DNA of 64,000 bases from contig CATQJL010000223.1 in the NCBI GenBank assembly GCA_958299035.1, positions 80,803,322 to 80,867,321 on the forward strand, written 5' to 3'. Positions within the stretch are counted from its first letter, which is position 1. Each line of letters starts with the position of its first letter. This DNA is from Cylicocyclus nassatus. Its lineage: Eukaryota; Nematoda; Chromadorea; Rhabditida; Strongylidae. Position numbers and translations under genes: made by a program. Under the pieces are notes generated by a model. That model ran no database searches. It worked only from the letters and a program-made list of their open reading frames with translations, and was not told where the DNA came from. Shown one piece after another: positions 1 through 10,500 of this stretch.

Positions 1-118
1 GAGAAAGTTGATCTACCATAATTCTAATATGTTGTCTTCGCATATTAGATGAAAACAGTTTGGAATGTATCTGATTATAATTTGTCTCTATATACTACTC
101 TACCATGACTATTTTCAG

Positions 119-703
119 GGCTCAGAAAGCATTCGCACTTACTGTTTCGCTGATTGTACTAGGAATAAACTTTTATTTCCTCTATGCTTGGGTGCAAGAA
201 CATCTTGGTCTTACCGCTCTTACAATTACTCTAACTTCATTACTGGCCGTGGTATACGTCATTTTCATACTATTTTTGGTGAGTTTTTTTGTTGGAAGTA
301 AATCACACTAAATAATTACATGTGTTGAGGTTTACTATTGTCTGGTGGCGATGAGCATCATTCCGCGAGTTGATTGGGTGAGTCTTCTTATCCACACAAA
401 GAAGTACACGGTATCGGCATGTTACTGTAAAATTATAGTGGATTTGACTGTAGAAACTATACACATAGGTGTGAAGAGTACTAGCTCAAGTTATATTTTT
501 TGCTTCAGAAATATCTACCTGAGCCCCAATACCACCATTTCGACGCTCCTTGGCAAAAATCTGATTCATCTCCGGAGCGCTATGGCTCTTTTGACAACAC
601 AATAGTCCCATCGAATGCTACCGAAGCAGACGATTTATCAGCTGGAACATCGTACTCAAGGAGTGGGCCTAGTCGAAGGAACACCCATGGCGAAGATCGA
701 TGA
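119..703 (+). CDS. C-terminal two exons of an NRAMP/SMF-type divalent metal transporter (partial)
   Basis: Two exons, 119-278 and 509-703, are joined by a GT-AG intron (279-508, acceptor ttgcttcag). The first begins in phase 2 after attttcag and encodes two hydrophobic segments containing INFYFLYAWVQEHLG. This resembles transmembrane segments 11-12 of NRAMP proton-coupled Mn/Fe transporters, where an IN-YF-V-Q-LG pattern recurs. The second exon encodes a hydrophilic Ser/Pro/Asp-rich tail, starting KYLPEPQYHHF and ending at TGA 703, as expected for the cytoplasmic C terminus. The rest of the gene, with the metal-binding DPGN and MPH motifs that would settle the family, lies left of the window. 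An alternative is another 11-12 helix transporter, but the TM11-like stretch favours NRAMP. The start at 119 is a splice site, not a start codon. Confidence 0.62.
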
Positions 704-863
704 GCTCTGTGATCTAAACATTCATGAAAGAATGTTGATTATTTATATAAAAGCATATTATGCACTTGATACGATTGTAAATTATACATGTTGTACATTA
801 TTCGAACGTTGTTATAGAATAATATTCTCTAATGATTGTTATGGATCTGCAGTGCTATCCAAT

Positions 864-869
864 AATAAA
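864..869 (+). promoter_or_regulatory. candidate poly(A) signal of the NRAMP-like gene
   Basis: An AATAAA hexamer lies 161 bases after the TGA at 703, in AT-rich sequence with no further open exon. The stretch 704-863 is the presumed 3' UTR. Confidence 0.4.
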
Positions 870-1370
870 TAGCACCTGGAATTGCTTCAATCTGTTCTGT
901 GTTCATCTTTTCAAGGAAGTCTGAGTGCAAAAATTAGTCGTTCATCCACAGGCAAAATCCTATTAGCATCACGAAATGATGACTACCAAAAAGAAAGATA
1001 ACAAAAAGGAAAGACAAGGATCAAATTGTATATGAAAAGTGTATAAAGTACATGAAGTATATAAAGTACTAGCTGCCGTCTCCGGTCCAGCCCGGGCGGA
1101 GGGTTTAAAACCCCATAGTGTCCATTTCAAATCATTTATGTTACCACTCCTCTTCCTTCAGTTCATGTCAGCCCTTCTTTTCCTGCTTCAGCTCCGAGTT
1201 GAACTGCAGCGCCGCTGTGGCATCCGTAGTGAGATTGCCTTCCTTCTTGACCGCCTCGCTCCGTGACACCGCATCCTCCTCACCGCAAAATGTAAATGAT
1301 CTCTACCGCCCCTTACTACCTAACTTAGAGAAATAAATGAGTAGCTTTCAGTTTGCTAGATTTAAGTAAA
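870..1370. other. intergenic, no gene seen
   Basis: No exon is supportable. Around 1065-1100 there is a short GC-rich motif (ctagctg...ccggtccagcccggg) that recurs in diverged form at 40210-40245 (ctagctgtcgtacccggcc), probably the end of an old transposon. Confidence 0.4.
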
Positions 1371-1560
1371 CAAATCAATAAATCGATGGAAGGACCTAGC
1401 GAATGGTCGCGAAAAGTAGCCTATCTTCTGCGCCGTGGCTTGTTCATAGGGGAGAGAATTTCAGCCTCTTCGGTTCACATACAAAGGAGTCTATAAGCCA
1501 CAAATATCCTTGCAAACAAAGGTACAGTGTTTGAGTTTTATATACATATGTAGATACAAG
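1371..1560 (+). repeat. dispersed repeat, copy 1 of 2
   Basis: About 180 bases are close to 42009-42190 in the same orientation: both run from aacaaatcaataaatcgat through cctatctt.tgcgccgtggctt to acagtgtttgagttttatat. The copies differ by scattered substitutions and small indels. No open frame is conserved, so this is a non-coding interspersed repeat of unknown class. Confidence 0.75.
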
Positions 1561-1622
1561 TTTATGAACTGAATGCAAAAACAAGAATGTTCAAATGATA
1601 TTTACAACTGCGTAAGTGTATT

Positions 1623-1767
1623 TGATCCAATGGGATTGGCGGCTAGAAGGCGGCCGCTCGCACCCTGACGCAGTCTGCGTATCTCTCGCGCGCGTGCTCT
1701 CTGGTCGCTTCCCAGCCTTGATTAGGCCCCGAGACCTTGCCTTCCAGCCGCCAACCCCACTGAATCA
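1623..1767. repeat. short fold-back repeat, imperfect arms of about 27 bp
   Basis: Left arm tgatccaatgggattggcgg and right arm ccgccaaccccactgaatca are inverted complements with a few mismatches. They flank a GC-rich core with cgcgcgcg. This is probably a small MITE; no target duplication is clear. Confidence 0.6.
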
Positions 1768-2393
1768 ATGGGTACCATTTCATATCACGATAGTAGTGGT
1801 TACGTAAAGCGAGTGGGCGGAAGCGGTCTCACAAAAAGCACATATTGCCCTATTGCCAATACACTTGTACTTTTATTTCGTGAACATAACCAATGCAAAT
1901 GTGGGAAAGGCTTTTCATTGACTAACTGAAGGAAATACGGCTTTAGCATTCTAGGAGCACAAAAGTTCTTCAGCACTCCAACTTATCGTGGATAAATTTA
2001 TGGAAAGCTCTTTTCTATTCAAATATATTTCCTTGTAGTGTGTACGTAAAGGCTGCTGCCTGACGAAGGCGCAGAAGTAATATTAGTTGAGCGGGTGCGA
2101 ACGCGGCGCGCACGTATCCTCACCGTTGTAAATCCTGCGCCTCAAGCCGCTCTACGGCTAATAAAGCCGCGATGGCGCCCAAAAATGTTGCGCCTTCATC
2201 ATGCAGCAGGCCTTTACTCCTACGTTGATCGAGAGCCATAGGACTAAGCACACTTACTAGATAAATGCAGAGAAGAGTACCATTCAAAGAATTTTTATTT
2301 GTTAATCTTGCGGTATTAGGATAAAGGATAAAGGGTCTGGAGTCTTCAACACCTTCTGCGGGCATGCTCCGGGCGCATTCTACTTCTTAAGCA

Positions 2394-3096
2394 CGTATGC
2401 ACGTGCATCCTCGCTGGGGAGGGTGGGGGATCTGGGAGGGGATGGGTCATATCTCGCTACTCTAGATATCTTTCTTTTTCTTCCTCTATCTGGCCTATAA
2501 ATGTTCTCACACCCTGATACCTGCGCATAATGGATGCCAGGTTATTGCCATATAAGATTGGTTTTTTGCCATTCCCCCGGGGGATCACCTTTCATTTTCA
2601 AAGTCATTTATCTTCCCGAGAACTCAATGAAAATGCTGCAAATTTTGTATTGAGGATTTACTACGGCACCGCTAAGCATGTTTCCGAGAGGAGAAATGGA
2701 ATCTGGAGACTGTGAATTTTCCGATAATCCCTAGTCGGTGAGCAGTGGTTCATCGATATGCTGAGATTTCAATTGTTTCAACTGTAAACGTGTTTAGCAG
2801 TGCCTAGTATATCCAGGTACAATTTTACACCGTTTCATTGAGTGTCCAGGAATTGAATGGCATTGAAATTGAGAGGTGATCCCCTACGGATACCCTAAGG
2901 ATCCCCAGGGATCACACAAAGTTGTGAAAATCTAATCAATTATGCCAATAACCTGGCATCAATCATGCGCAGGTATTAGGATATGAGACTTCATAAGCAA
3001 GATAGAAAAAAAGAAGAAAGATACCTAGAGTAGTGAGATATGGAGCATCCTCTCTCAGATCCCCTTACCTCCTCAGCGTAGATGTACGTGCATACG
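2394..3096. repeat. 700-bp fold-back element (candidate MITE)
   Basis: The two halves are mirror images with indels. The left starts cgtatgcacgt (2394) and the right ends acgtgcatacg (3096). Internally, ggatgccaggttattgcc (left) pairs with ggcaataacctggcatc (right), and gggggatcacc pairs with ggtgatcccc. No transposase is encoded. The open frame at 2530-2715 lies inside the left arm and is judged to be chance. Confidence 0.75.
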
Positions 3097-3693
3097 GGCC
3101 TTAGCCGAAGAGGCAGGTGATAGAGGCGTGCAGGCCTTTAACATGACTTTCGGGGCCAGCCGAGATCAAGTCAGTGCTTTTATCCTCCTAAATTATTCTG
3201 GTACAATTTACCACTTACCAATTTATTATGGTTCCACTTATTCCACTTTCTTTTTCAAATTTGAACAAACTCAATTGCGTTCGTGATTTCTTCTTCCTAT
3301 TCCTCTGCCCTTTTTGGCTTGAATGGAGAAGAAGGAGAACGTCACTGAGTTCAAATGCCTACTTACAGTGACGCCAATTCTATGTGTCGCATCACCTTTT
3401 TGGGTATGAACTGAAGAAGTACAAACTAAATGTTTACAACTTTTTTAAGGGTCAGCTGCAATATGCGTTGTGCTTGGGTTCTTGCTATTCTGATGGAGTT
3501 ACAATACATTGATTGCTCGCAGCTTGACACTGTTCGTGAAAACGAATCTGGCTTCTATTAAATGCTCCTTCGAATACTCTCAGTGCTTCGACTTCTAGAC
3601 TATTCCTCCTTGCTGAGCATTCTAATTATCTAGAGATCGCTCCGTTGGTTCCTGCTATGCGGACGTCATAGTTAAAAGTGCCGGAAGTTGTCT
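3097..3693. other. intergenic, no gene seen
   Basis: AT-rich sequence without a supportable exon, RNA gene or clear repeat. Confidence 0.4.
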
Positions 3694-3845
3694 GGGCCTG
3701 TAGTAAACCCCCCGTATGTGCTGACGTATAGCTCGGAGTCTGCTGTGACATGTGCTGACTACCATGGAGCGAGGCAGGCAAGGCGGCTATCCTTTATCAT
3801 TGCCGGCGGATGCAATCAATGCGAAGCGCTAGGGTAGTCCCACTT

Positions 3846-3903
3846 TGTCGCTATATGTCGCGACATATCGCGATATATAGCGACATATTGCGACATGTCG
3901 TGA
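3846..3903. repeat. nested short palindromes built on cgacata
   Basis: Within 58 bases, tcgctatat, tatgtcgcgacata, cgcgatatat and agcgacata pair with each other in several overlapping ways, giving alternative hairpins. It lies inside the 3694-5403 element. Confidence 0.7.
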
Positions 3904-4824
3904 CGGACGAGACGGCGAAATACTTTGTCCATCATGGAGACGCAGAGACATAGCGCAAGACTAGAGCTCGACTACGCCAACCTCGCAATAGGTCGCACAT
4001 GCACACAGTTCTCTATAACGCACGTCAACCGCAATCAATATCAACAGCCGATAAGCGCCTAACTGTTCGAGGAATGCGCCTCTCCCTATTCTCTAAGTAT
4101 TTCTGCTGCTGCCGCTTTGGTATTTGAAAAAAGGTGAGTTTATCTTAACTAAAAAGTATGTTAAACTCATACTTAGCCATATTTTTCGTACTTATGCAGT
4201 TTTTCTTCTTCATTTTTGCTATGCACCTTGTTTGAGCAAAAAGTCCCTTCTTTGTGCCAAACTTTCGCAAATTCTTGATCTTTTCATCATTCTTGGCAGT
4301 TTCGACCACATATCTTTGCTGGTTGCTGTTCGTTAAGCCATGCACCTCTCGTTTCCTTTCGTTCTTATGAGAAAGGACCGTCTGGCGTTATGGCTAATGG
4401 AATAGCCCATTTTTGAACGGATTGAATGCTGATGATAATATTTTGATTTTTCTTTTGCACTTTCAATATGTATTCTACTTTAAATTCCATTTTCTTTCAA
4501 AAAGAAAATTTTAATTTACGTTCCTTTGCAAAATGCCAGCAAAAAAAAGATAGTGTCGCATGGAACTTGTACCCCCCACCGTCTAGCACACCGGCCTCTC
4601 ACACTGACACTGCGCTAACTACAAACTATTTTGAGTTGTTGAGCTGTTTCACAATAATTGCAAAAAGTAGTAGCTAACCCTTTAACAATACTTACGGATA
4701 AGGCATGCATATCGTTTTCCCATACTGATTTGCTGCAACTGCTCCATTTACTACATTCCTCTCCCTAGCAAAGCACGGCGTAGTAGCATACAGCGCGGCG
4801 AATGTGCGCGCTGCTAGACCATCA

Positions 4825-4947
4825 GTGTCTTGGCACGGGACTGGCACGAATCTGGCATGGGCTGGCACGCAGTTGGCTAAGAAGTTATGAAGGATGGGAT
4901 TTATAATAAAGGAGCTGGCACGAATCTGGCACGGGCTGACACGCTCA
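4825..4947. repeat. interrupted array of ctggcacg units
   Basis: The motif ctggcacg or a one-base variant recurs about seven times in two clusters (4832-4870 and 4915-4945), alternating with aat and gg spacers. Related single units appear near 13520 and 19875. Confidence 0.6.
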
Positions 4948-5403
4948 AATTTTAGTGAGGGCAACAAATATGGTCCTGCCGTAGCGGATATTGGCGCTTC
5001 TTAATGGTGCACAAGGATAAGCACAATTCTGCAACAGACATTGATCAACTGCGTTTTCCTATCAATATTGATGAACATGAGATAATGAGTCAAAATATGG
5101 AGAAACAGGCGCGCTCACGCGAGGATGGTCAGTTATTGGATTTCCTCTGATTGATTTACCTGCTTTGGCAACAATAGTATACTGCATTCTTGCCTTGCTA
5201 AGCAAATACTCGATGGCATATCTGTACTCATAGCGCAGCGCGTGTGAGCGCTGTTATCGCGGTCAACACGGTTCGATGACGCGCGGAGGCGCTCGTTTTG
5301 CGGCGCCCTGCGGATAGCTCGCTATAGTCTTGCGAGATACTCCGAGCTATCACGACATAGTCCCTCTATGTTGTGACAACCACGAGGGGTTTACTACAGG
5401 CCC

Positions 5404-6589
5404 TGGTGTCCCACCGCATTTCTGCTAATCGATGCTTACGGCAGCTCGCCGCACCCCAAGAGATGTAAGTTTTCACTCGCTATAATTTGTCTGAAACTAG
5501 CCTTGCAGTGTTTTCTAGGAACCGATCCGATTATCAGTTCTAACCATCTGCTATAAACGCATTTTTTTATATTGCTCTGCTAACAGACGTTATCGAAATT
5601 CTATGCATATCCGTAGATTCTGGTATCAATTAAAAGTCGCCAATAGTTTGTTTCTTTTACAGGTTGTCGAATGCAGCTTATCGAAGGTTGAGTGCGGCAT
5701 AAAGTACAAAAAAGATCTGTGACCTTCCAGCCAATTGGGATTGGTTGTTTGACGATATGTGGACCAGTTGCGTCAATTGATCTTTCTGTATAGATGGAAA
5801 GTACAAACTTTGTAGCTTTAAATGTAGTTTTCATGAATAAGTGTAGAGCAGTCTTTTTTTACCAAATGTTCTTTGCTTTGTATCTTTTGGCTGTGATAAA
5901 TATGTTGTTATGAATTGGTACCACTCTGTATTAAGATTATAGTGCTAAACCAAAGCTAGAACTCAGAAAAACAAATAGTGGCCCAGTGCCATTCCGTTAC
6001 GCCACTCTCGCATAACGGCCGGCAAGCGTTCCGGCCGAAATGTCGGCGACGTACCAGCCGGTGCGAGTGTCTGAGTACTTAAATTAGTCTTAGATTTCCA
6101 TAGTTTATTAGGACCTCGCATTAGAATTGCTATGCAAGCGCAATTGCTGCCTCTGAAAGGGAAATGTTGACCTACAAATCAGTGAGCCGTAACTAAAAAC
6201 TACACTGTGATATTGGACTCATGCGGCAGAAAAATGAAGTGTACACTTTACCACAAAAAAATACTGTTACTTTTGATTTTGTTTACTGCCAATTTCAATC
6301 ATTAATGGCTTGACAGGGAACAGAATCAAAAATAACAGGGTTCTTTTTGTGGCGTACAATTCATTTTTGCTCTCTCAATAAACAGGGTCGGTGATATGGT
6401 GCACTGAGTACGAAATTCGTAAAAGACAGTTCAATTTGTACTAATTTGTAGAGCTCTCATTTTTTTGGCATGAGTCGTTGAATAGATGGCAAAAGTAAGC
6501 TACCTAATTGAAATGAGCCGATAAAAGTGGCTGATGAAGGGAAACTAATGCAGCTTGAAAGTGTTACTCTCATTTTCGTTCTTGTGAAC
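5404..6589. other. intergenic, no gene seen
   Basis: No exon is supportable. A small GC-rich inverted repeat (cactctcgca / tgcgagtgtc) lies around 6003-6071. Confidence 0.4.
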
Positions 6590-6591
6590 TA

Positions 6592-7520
6592 TTAGGTTGT
6601 CTCATAAGTTTTTCAATTTTGGCTTTCTACCGCAATAAGTCTCATACTTCTCAGTACTGATTAGAATGCAGGGTATCTTTCGATAAAGCAAAGCAAGCTC
6701 TACAAGATGGCTTGTATGTGCTCACACCAGCTTCAGCACATCACGAATCACAAGCCAAAATCTGAGAATTTCCGGATCCCCAAAAAATTGAAATTTTTTT
6801 ATATCTTTGTTCAAAAAAGAGTTCTCAGATTCTGAACTTGCTCACACATATACACTTCACATAAGACATTCATAGCCTTTGCTGTGTTTGTTTCTGTGTT
6901 GGAAACCGAGAAAACTGAATTTTCCAGGCTTGCAAAAAAGCGATGCTGCACTGTTCTCACATAGGTAGATTTATACTTCCGGCCTTCAAAAATACATCGG
7001 CAAATTTTTAGCTCCCTAGAGGCGCTAGTTCCCGAAAAATATTGAATTCAACATAAGATAACTTAGCAAAAAGAGTTAAATTCAAAAATTTTCGGGAACT
7101 AGCGCTTCCAGGAGCCTGAGAATTTACCGAGTATTCCTGAAGGGCCTGTAGTATACACCTACTTATGCGAGATCAGTGCAGCATCGCTTTCAGTTTTCTC
7201 GGTTTTTAGCATAGAAACAAACACAGCAACGCTATATATGAATGTCTTATGTGGAATTTATAAGCGTGAGCGAGTTTAGAATCTGGTAAGTCTTCTTTAA
7301 ACAAAGATAAAGAAATTTTCAATTTTTCGGGCATTCGAAAGTTGTCAGATTTCGGCTTTTAGGTCGTGATGTGCTGAAGCGGTGTGAGCACATACACGCC
7401 ATGTTGTAGAGGGCTTGCTGTTCTCTATTGAACGGTACCCTGCACTCTAATCAGAATTGAGAACTATATGACTTATTGCGGTAGGAAGCCAAAATTGAAA
7501 AAATTTATGAGACAACTTAA
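6592..7520. mobile_element. 929-bp palindromic mariner-type MITE, TA target duplication
   Basis: It begins ttaggttgtctcataag at 6592 and ends inverted at 7520, flanked by TA on both sides (6590-6591, 7521-7522). The TTAGGTTG start is typical of mariner-type ends. The inverted repetition runs through almost the whole element: the left half (ctctacaagatggcttgtatgtg, agacattcatagc) is mirrored in the right half around about 7050. No transposase is encoded. The right end lies 25 bases before the start codon of the first TIMP-like gene. Confidence 0.88.
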
Positions 7521-7535
7521 TATTTTTATTGGAAG

Positions 7536-7543
7536 TTTTTCAG
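7536..7543 (+). promoter_or_regulatory. unpaired splice acceptor before TIMP-like gene 1 (candidate trans-splice site)
   Basis: tttttcag stands two bases before the ATG at 7546, with no upstream exon that could be its cis donor. In nematodes this is the usual arrangement for spliced-leader addition. The whole space between the MITE end and the acceptor is 15 bases. Confidence 0.55.
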
Positions 7544-7545
7544 GC

Positions 7546-10500
7546 ATGAGAATTTTGCTTTTTCTCAGTGTATGTACAACTGTAAATGCATGTACGTGTC
7601 AGTCTTTGGTGGAATCTCTTTGCGATTATAAAATAAGTAAGTTGCAGCAAAGTCTTCACTTTCATAACTTACGCATTTAACAGAAAAAAGGAAGTACGTT
7701 TTACGCGCAGTGTTATCAACGGGCTGGTACTTTTCCAGGTGATCAGAAAGAGCCCGGGCGATGTGGTAATCGGGCGGGGAACGGTTCATAAATCGAACAT
7801 TCAGGGATGGCAGAATCATGCCCGCGCACATTTCATATGAAATACATGGCGCGCCAAGTCAACGCATATTCGCATTTTGTTATGAAGAAAAATTTCTGAA
7901 CATACGAATTTTTTTCCACCTCTCCGTATCACATTCTACACAATGCACATAGAAAGAAAAATTCCACAAAATTTGATTTTTGACGCATATTCTACCGCTA
8001 AGTGCTAAGATACATTTCAAAAAAATTCTAGCAGAGAAAAAGAACACACTTAGACGCCAAGAAAAGCTCGAGGGAAAATAACTATTAGGTTGTCCCGAAA
8101 GTTTTGTCGGCTTCGTCGATCACTAAAACCTGCAGAGCACCAATCCATGGGCGATCTAGGTACCATTTGGTTCATATTTTCATATTCTTTCTTACACCTA
8201 TATTTGCTCTCTGATCTACCCTGTCTTTGCAATGTTATCGCCATGGTTTCTGAGCAGCTCAACAGTAACGCCAAATATTTCCTGAATTTTGAAAATTTTT
8301 ATCTTGGCGTTTTCAAAGAGCGTTAGTAATATTATGTAGAGCAAACCATTGGCTATATTGTGCCCATGTTATATTACATAGGCCATGTTTACCAAGTCTG
8401 TTATAATTATTTATTTAATAAAAAAAACTGCTGCTTTTTGATTACGTTTACCACGCAAAAGTACCGAAAATTTCGAAAAGCTGCTTTTTCAAAGCAAATT
8501 AAACTTGGTTATGTTGCATAAATTATGTTGAATAAGAATCATGTTTCAATTCACAAAAATTCCAAAAGCTTTCGTGTATTTGCTGCAGTTGCGTGTTTCA
8601 TGACTTGGCCAGAAATCGAGACCTCCGAAAAAATTTTTTTCAAAGCTAAAAGCAGCAGAATGGGAGAATATAAAGATATTATCTTGTAGTCCGAGAATTG
8701 CTCTATTTGATCCATATTTGAGCTTTTCCAAAACTTTGGAAAGAAATTTCCAAAAATTAGCCTTACTTTGAGCAGATAAAATTGATGGGTGGAGAATCTT
8801 GGCAATTATCAAAAAAAGCATACAAGATTATGGTTCGAGAATATATCCATAAGAAATAGAAGGAAAGCTGCATCAAATGCATGTTGAAAATCGTCCAGGT
8901 CTTCATTGTGCGTGGTTTTATAGCAGTTCGAAAAAACCGACAAAACTTTCGGGACAACCTAATATTTTACGTGTACGTACAAAGTTGTCGTGAACTGGCT
9001 AACTGCTTGAGAAATTGCGTCATCAGTTATACTGTTGTGTATAATCGTCTTCACCTCACTAGTGTCAGTGGTCGGATTCCGATTCGAACAAAAGCAGGCT
9101 AGTGACGGCAAAACGCGCACTTGAACCCTCAGTGCAGGTTTCTCAATGGTTTCACTGTGGATGTTTGTTGATCTTCGTGTCAAAAGTATGTCCGTTCTCA
9201 TATTACTATTAGGTTGTCCCAAAAGTAAACTCCTTTTATGAATAACTCAAGCTGTTTTTGCTTTACTGGTAGAGTTGGGGTATCATTCGATAGAGCAGAT
9301 CAAGCTCTACAAAAAATCACCGGTGTTCCGCCTAAGTCGCATTCCTTGTAAAGTTTGAAGCCAAAGTCGAGAAAATTTGTCACCTGAAAATTAGATTTTC
9401 GCGAAGGAAAAGCCCTAGGGGCCTCCAACTTGGTCATCATACAGTAGACACATAGTAGTACTCGAATATGCTTTTGCCGAATTTTTTCCGAACATAGAAA
9501 GCGAGAAACAAAAATTATCCAAAAATGGCAGACTCCGCCCCCAGCTCCTCCCACATATGTCGTTGTATACTACAAGCCTTACAAGTATAATTTCAAAACC
9601 TTACCCCTGTATATGCTCTTATAGTCGAGAAATACCAAGTTTTACGCAAAAAACCCAAAAAAAAGTGGCATTTTGGCATTTTCGGACCATCTTTTTTCCT
9701 CAGTTTTGAGCCCCGAGTAAAATCCACCAAATACATTTTTGGGTACTACTATGTGTCTGCTTAAGGACCAAGTTGGAAGTCAGTGAAAATTTTCTGAAAG
9801 GAGATCCGATTTTTAGGGTAGCTGAAAAATTTTGATTTTTGGCCCCAAATTTTGCATAGATTACGACTTAGGTAAGTCCTTTGTGGTCTTTTTGTAGAGC
9901 TTGCTCTGCTCTATCGAATGGCACCTTAAGTCTATCAGGAAAACGAGAATAGCTCAATTCATTTGCAAATGAGTTTACAATTGGGACAACCTAATATTTT
10001 ATTGTCGTCTTTTGTACTGCTATGCTCGTCACTTCAAGTCTGAATACAAGTAATTACAGAAACAATACAGATGGGAATCCTCTGTGTAAATGTTTTCTTT
10101 TGTAAGTAACACGTTCAGAAGTGGTGTTTTAGTGATCAATGCCACAAAAAATTTCCATTGTTTCTAGAAGCTCAACGAAAATCACCTAAACAGAAATCGA
10201 GCATAATTACGCGAAACGACACTTAGCAATAACAGAACGCTGGAGACATTGACATAGCACATGAATTAACAAGCAACGATGTAAAAATAACCGAAGAGAA
10301 ATATGCTTAGTTTTAAACTGGGTTCGGGTGCTGCGCTCCGCCGCGACCGGCCTGCGTTTGAATTCGAATTCGTCCACTGAACCGACTAGTGGGGTGAGGA
10401 CGACTTTACGCCCTGTCGCCGTACATATGGAGCGAACTGAAGATACTATAAAGCCTCCGGAATTTTTCAGAATTTTACAAAAAAAAAGTGTGAGGGAAAC

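Larger units (their letters stand above)
3694..5403. mobile_element. 1.7-kb element with terminal inverted repeats GGGCCTGTAGTAAACCCC
   Basis: The 18-base end at 3694 is repeated inverted at 5386-5403, and atagctcggagt near the left end is matched inverted by actccgagctat near the right end. The GGGCCTGT start recalls PIF/Harbinger-type ends, but no 3-bp target duplication is seen, so the class is open. The interior has no transposase. It holds a cgacata palindrome cluster (3846-3903) and ctggcacg repeats (4825-4947). Confidence 0.6.

Noticed and set aside
7565..7831. 88-codon minus frame overlapping TIMP-like exon 1
   Set aside because: Shadow of the signal-peptide exon on the other strand.
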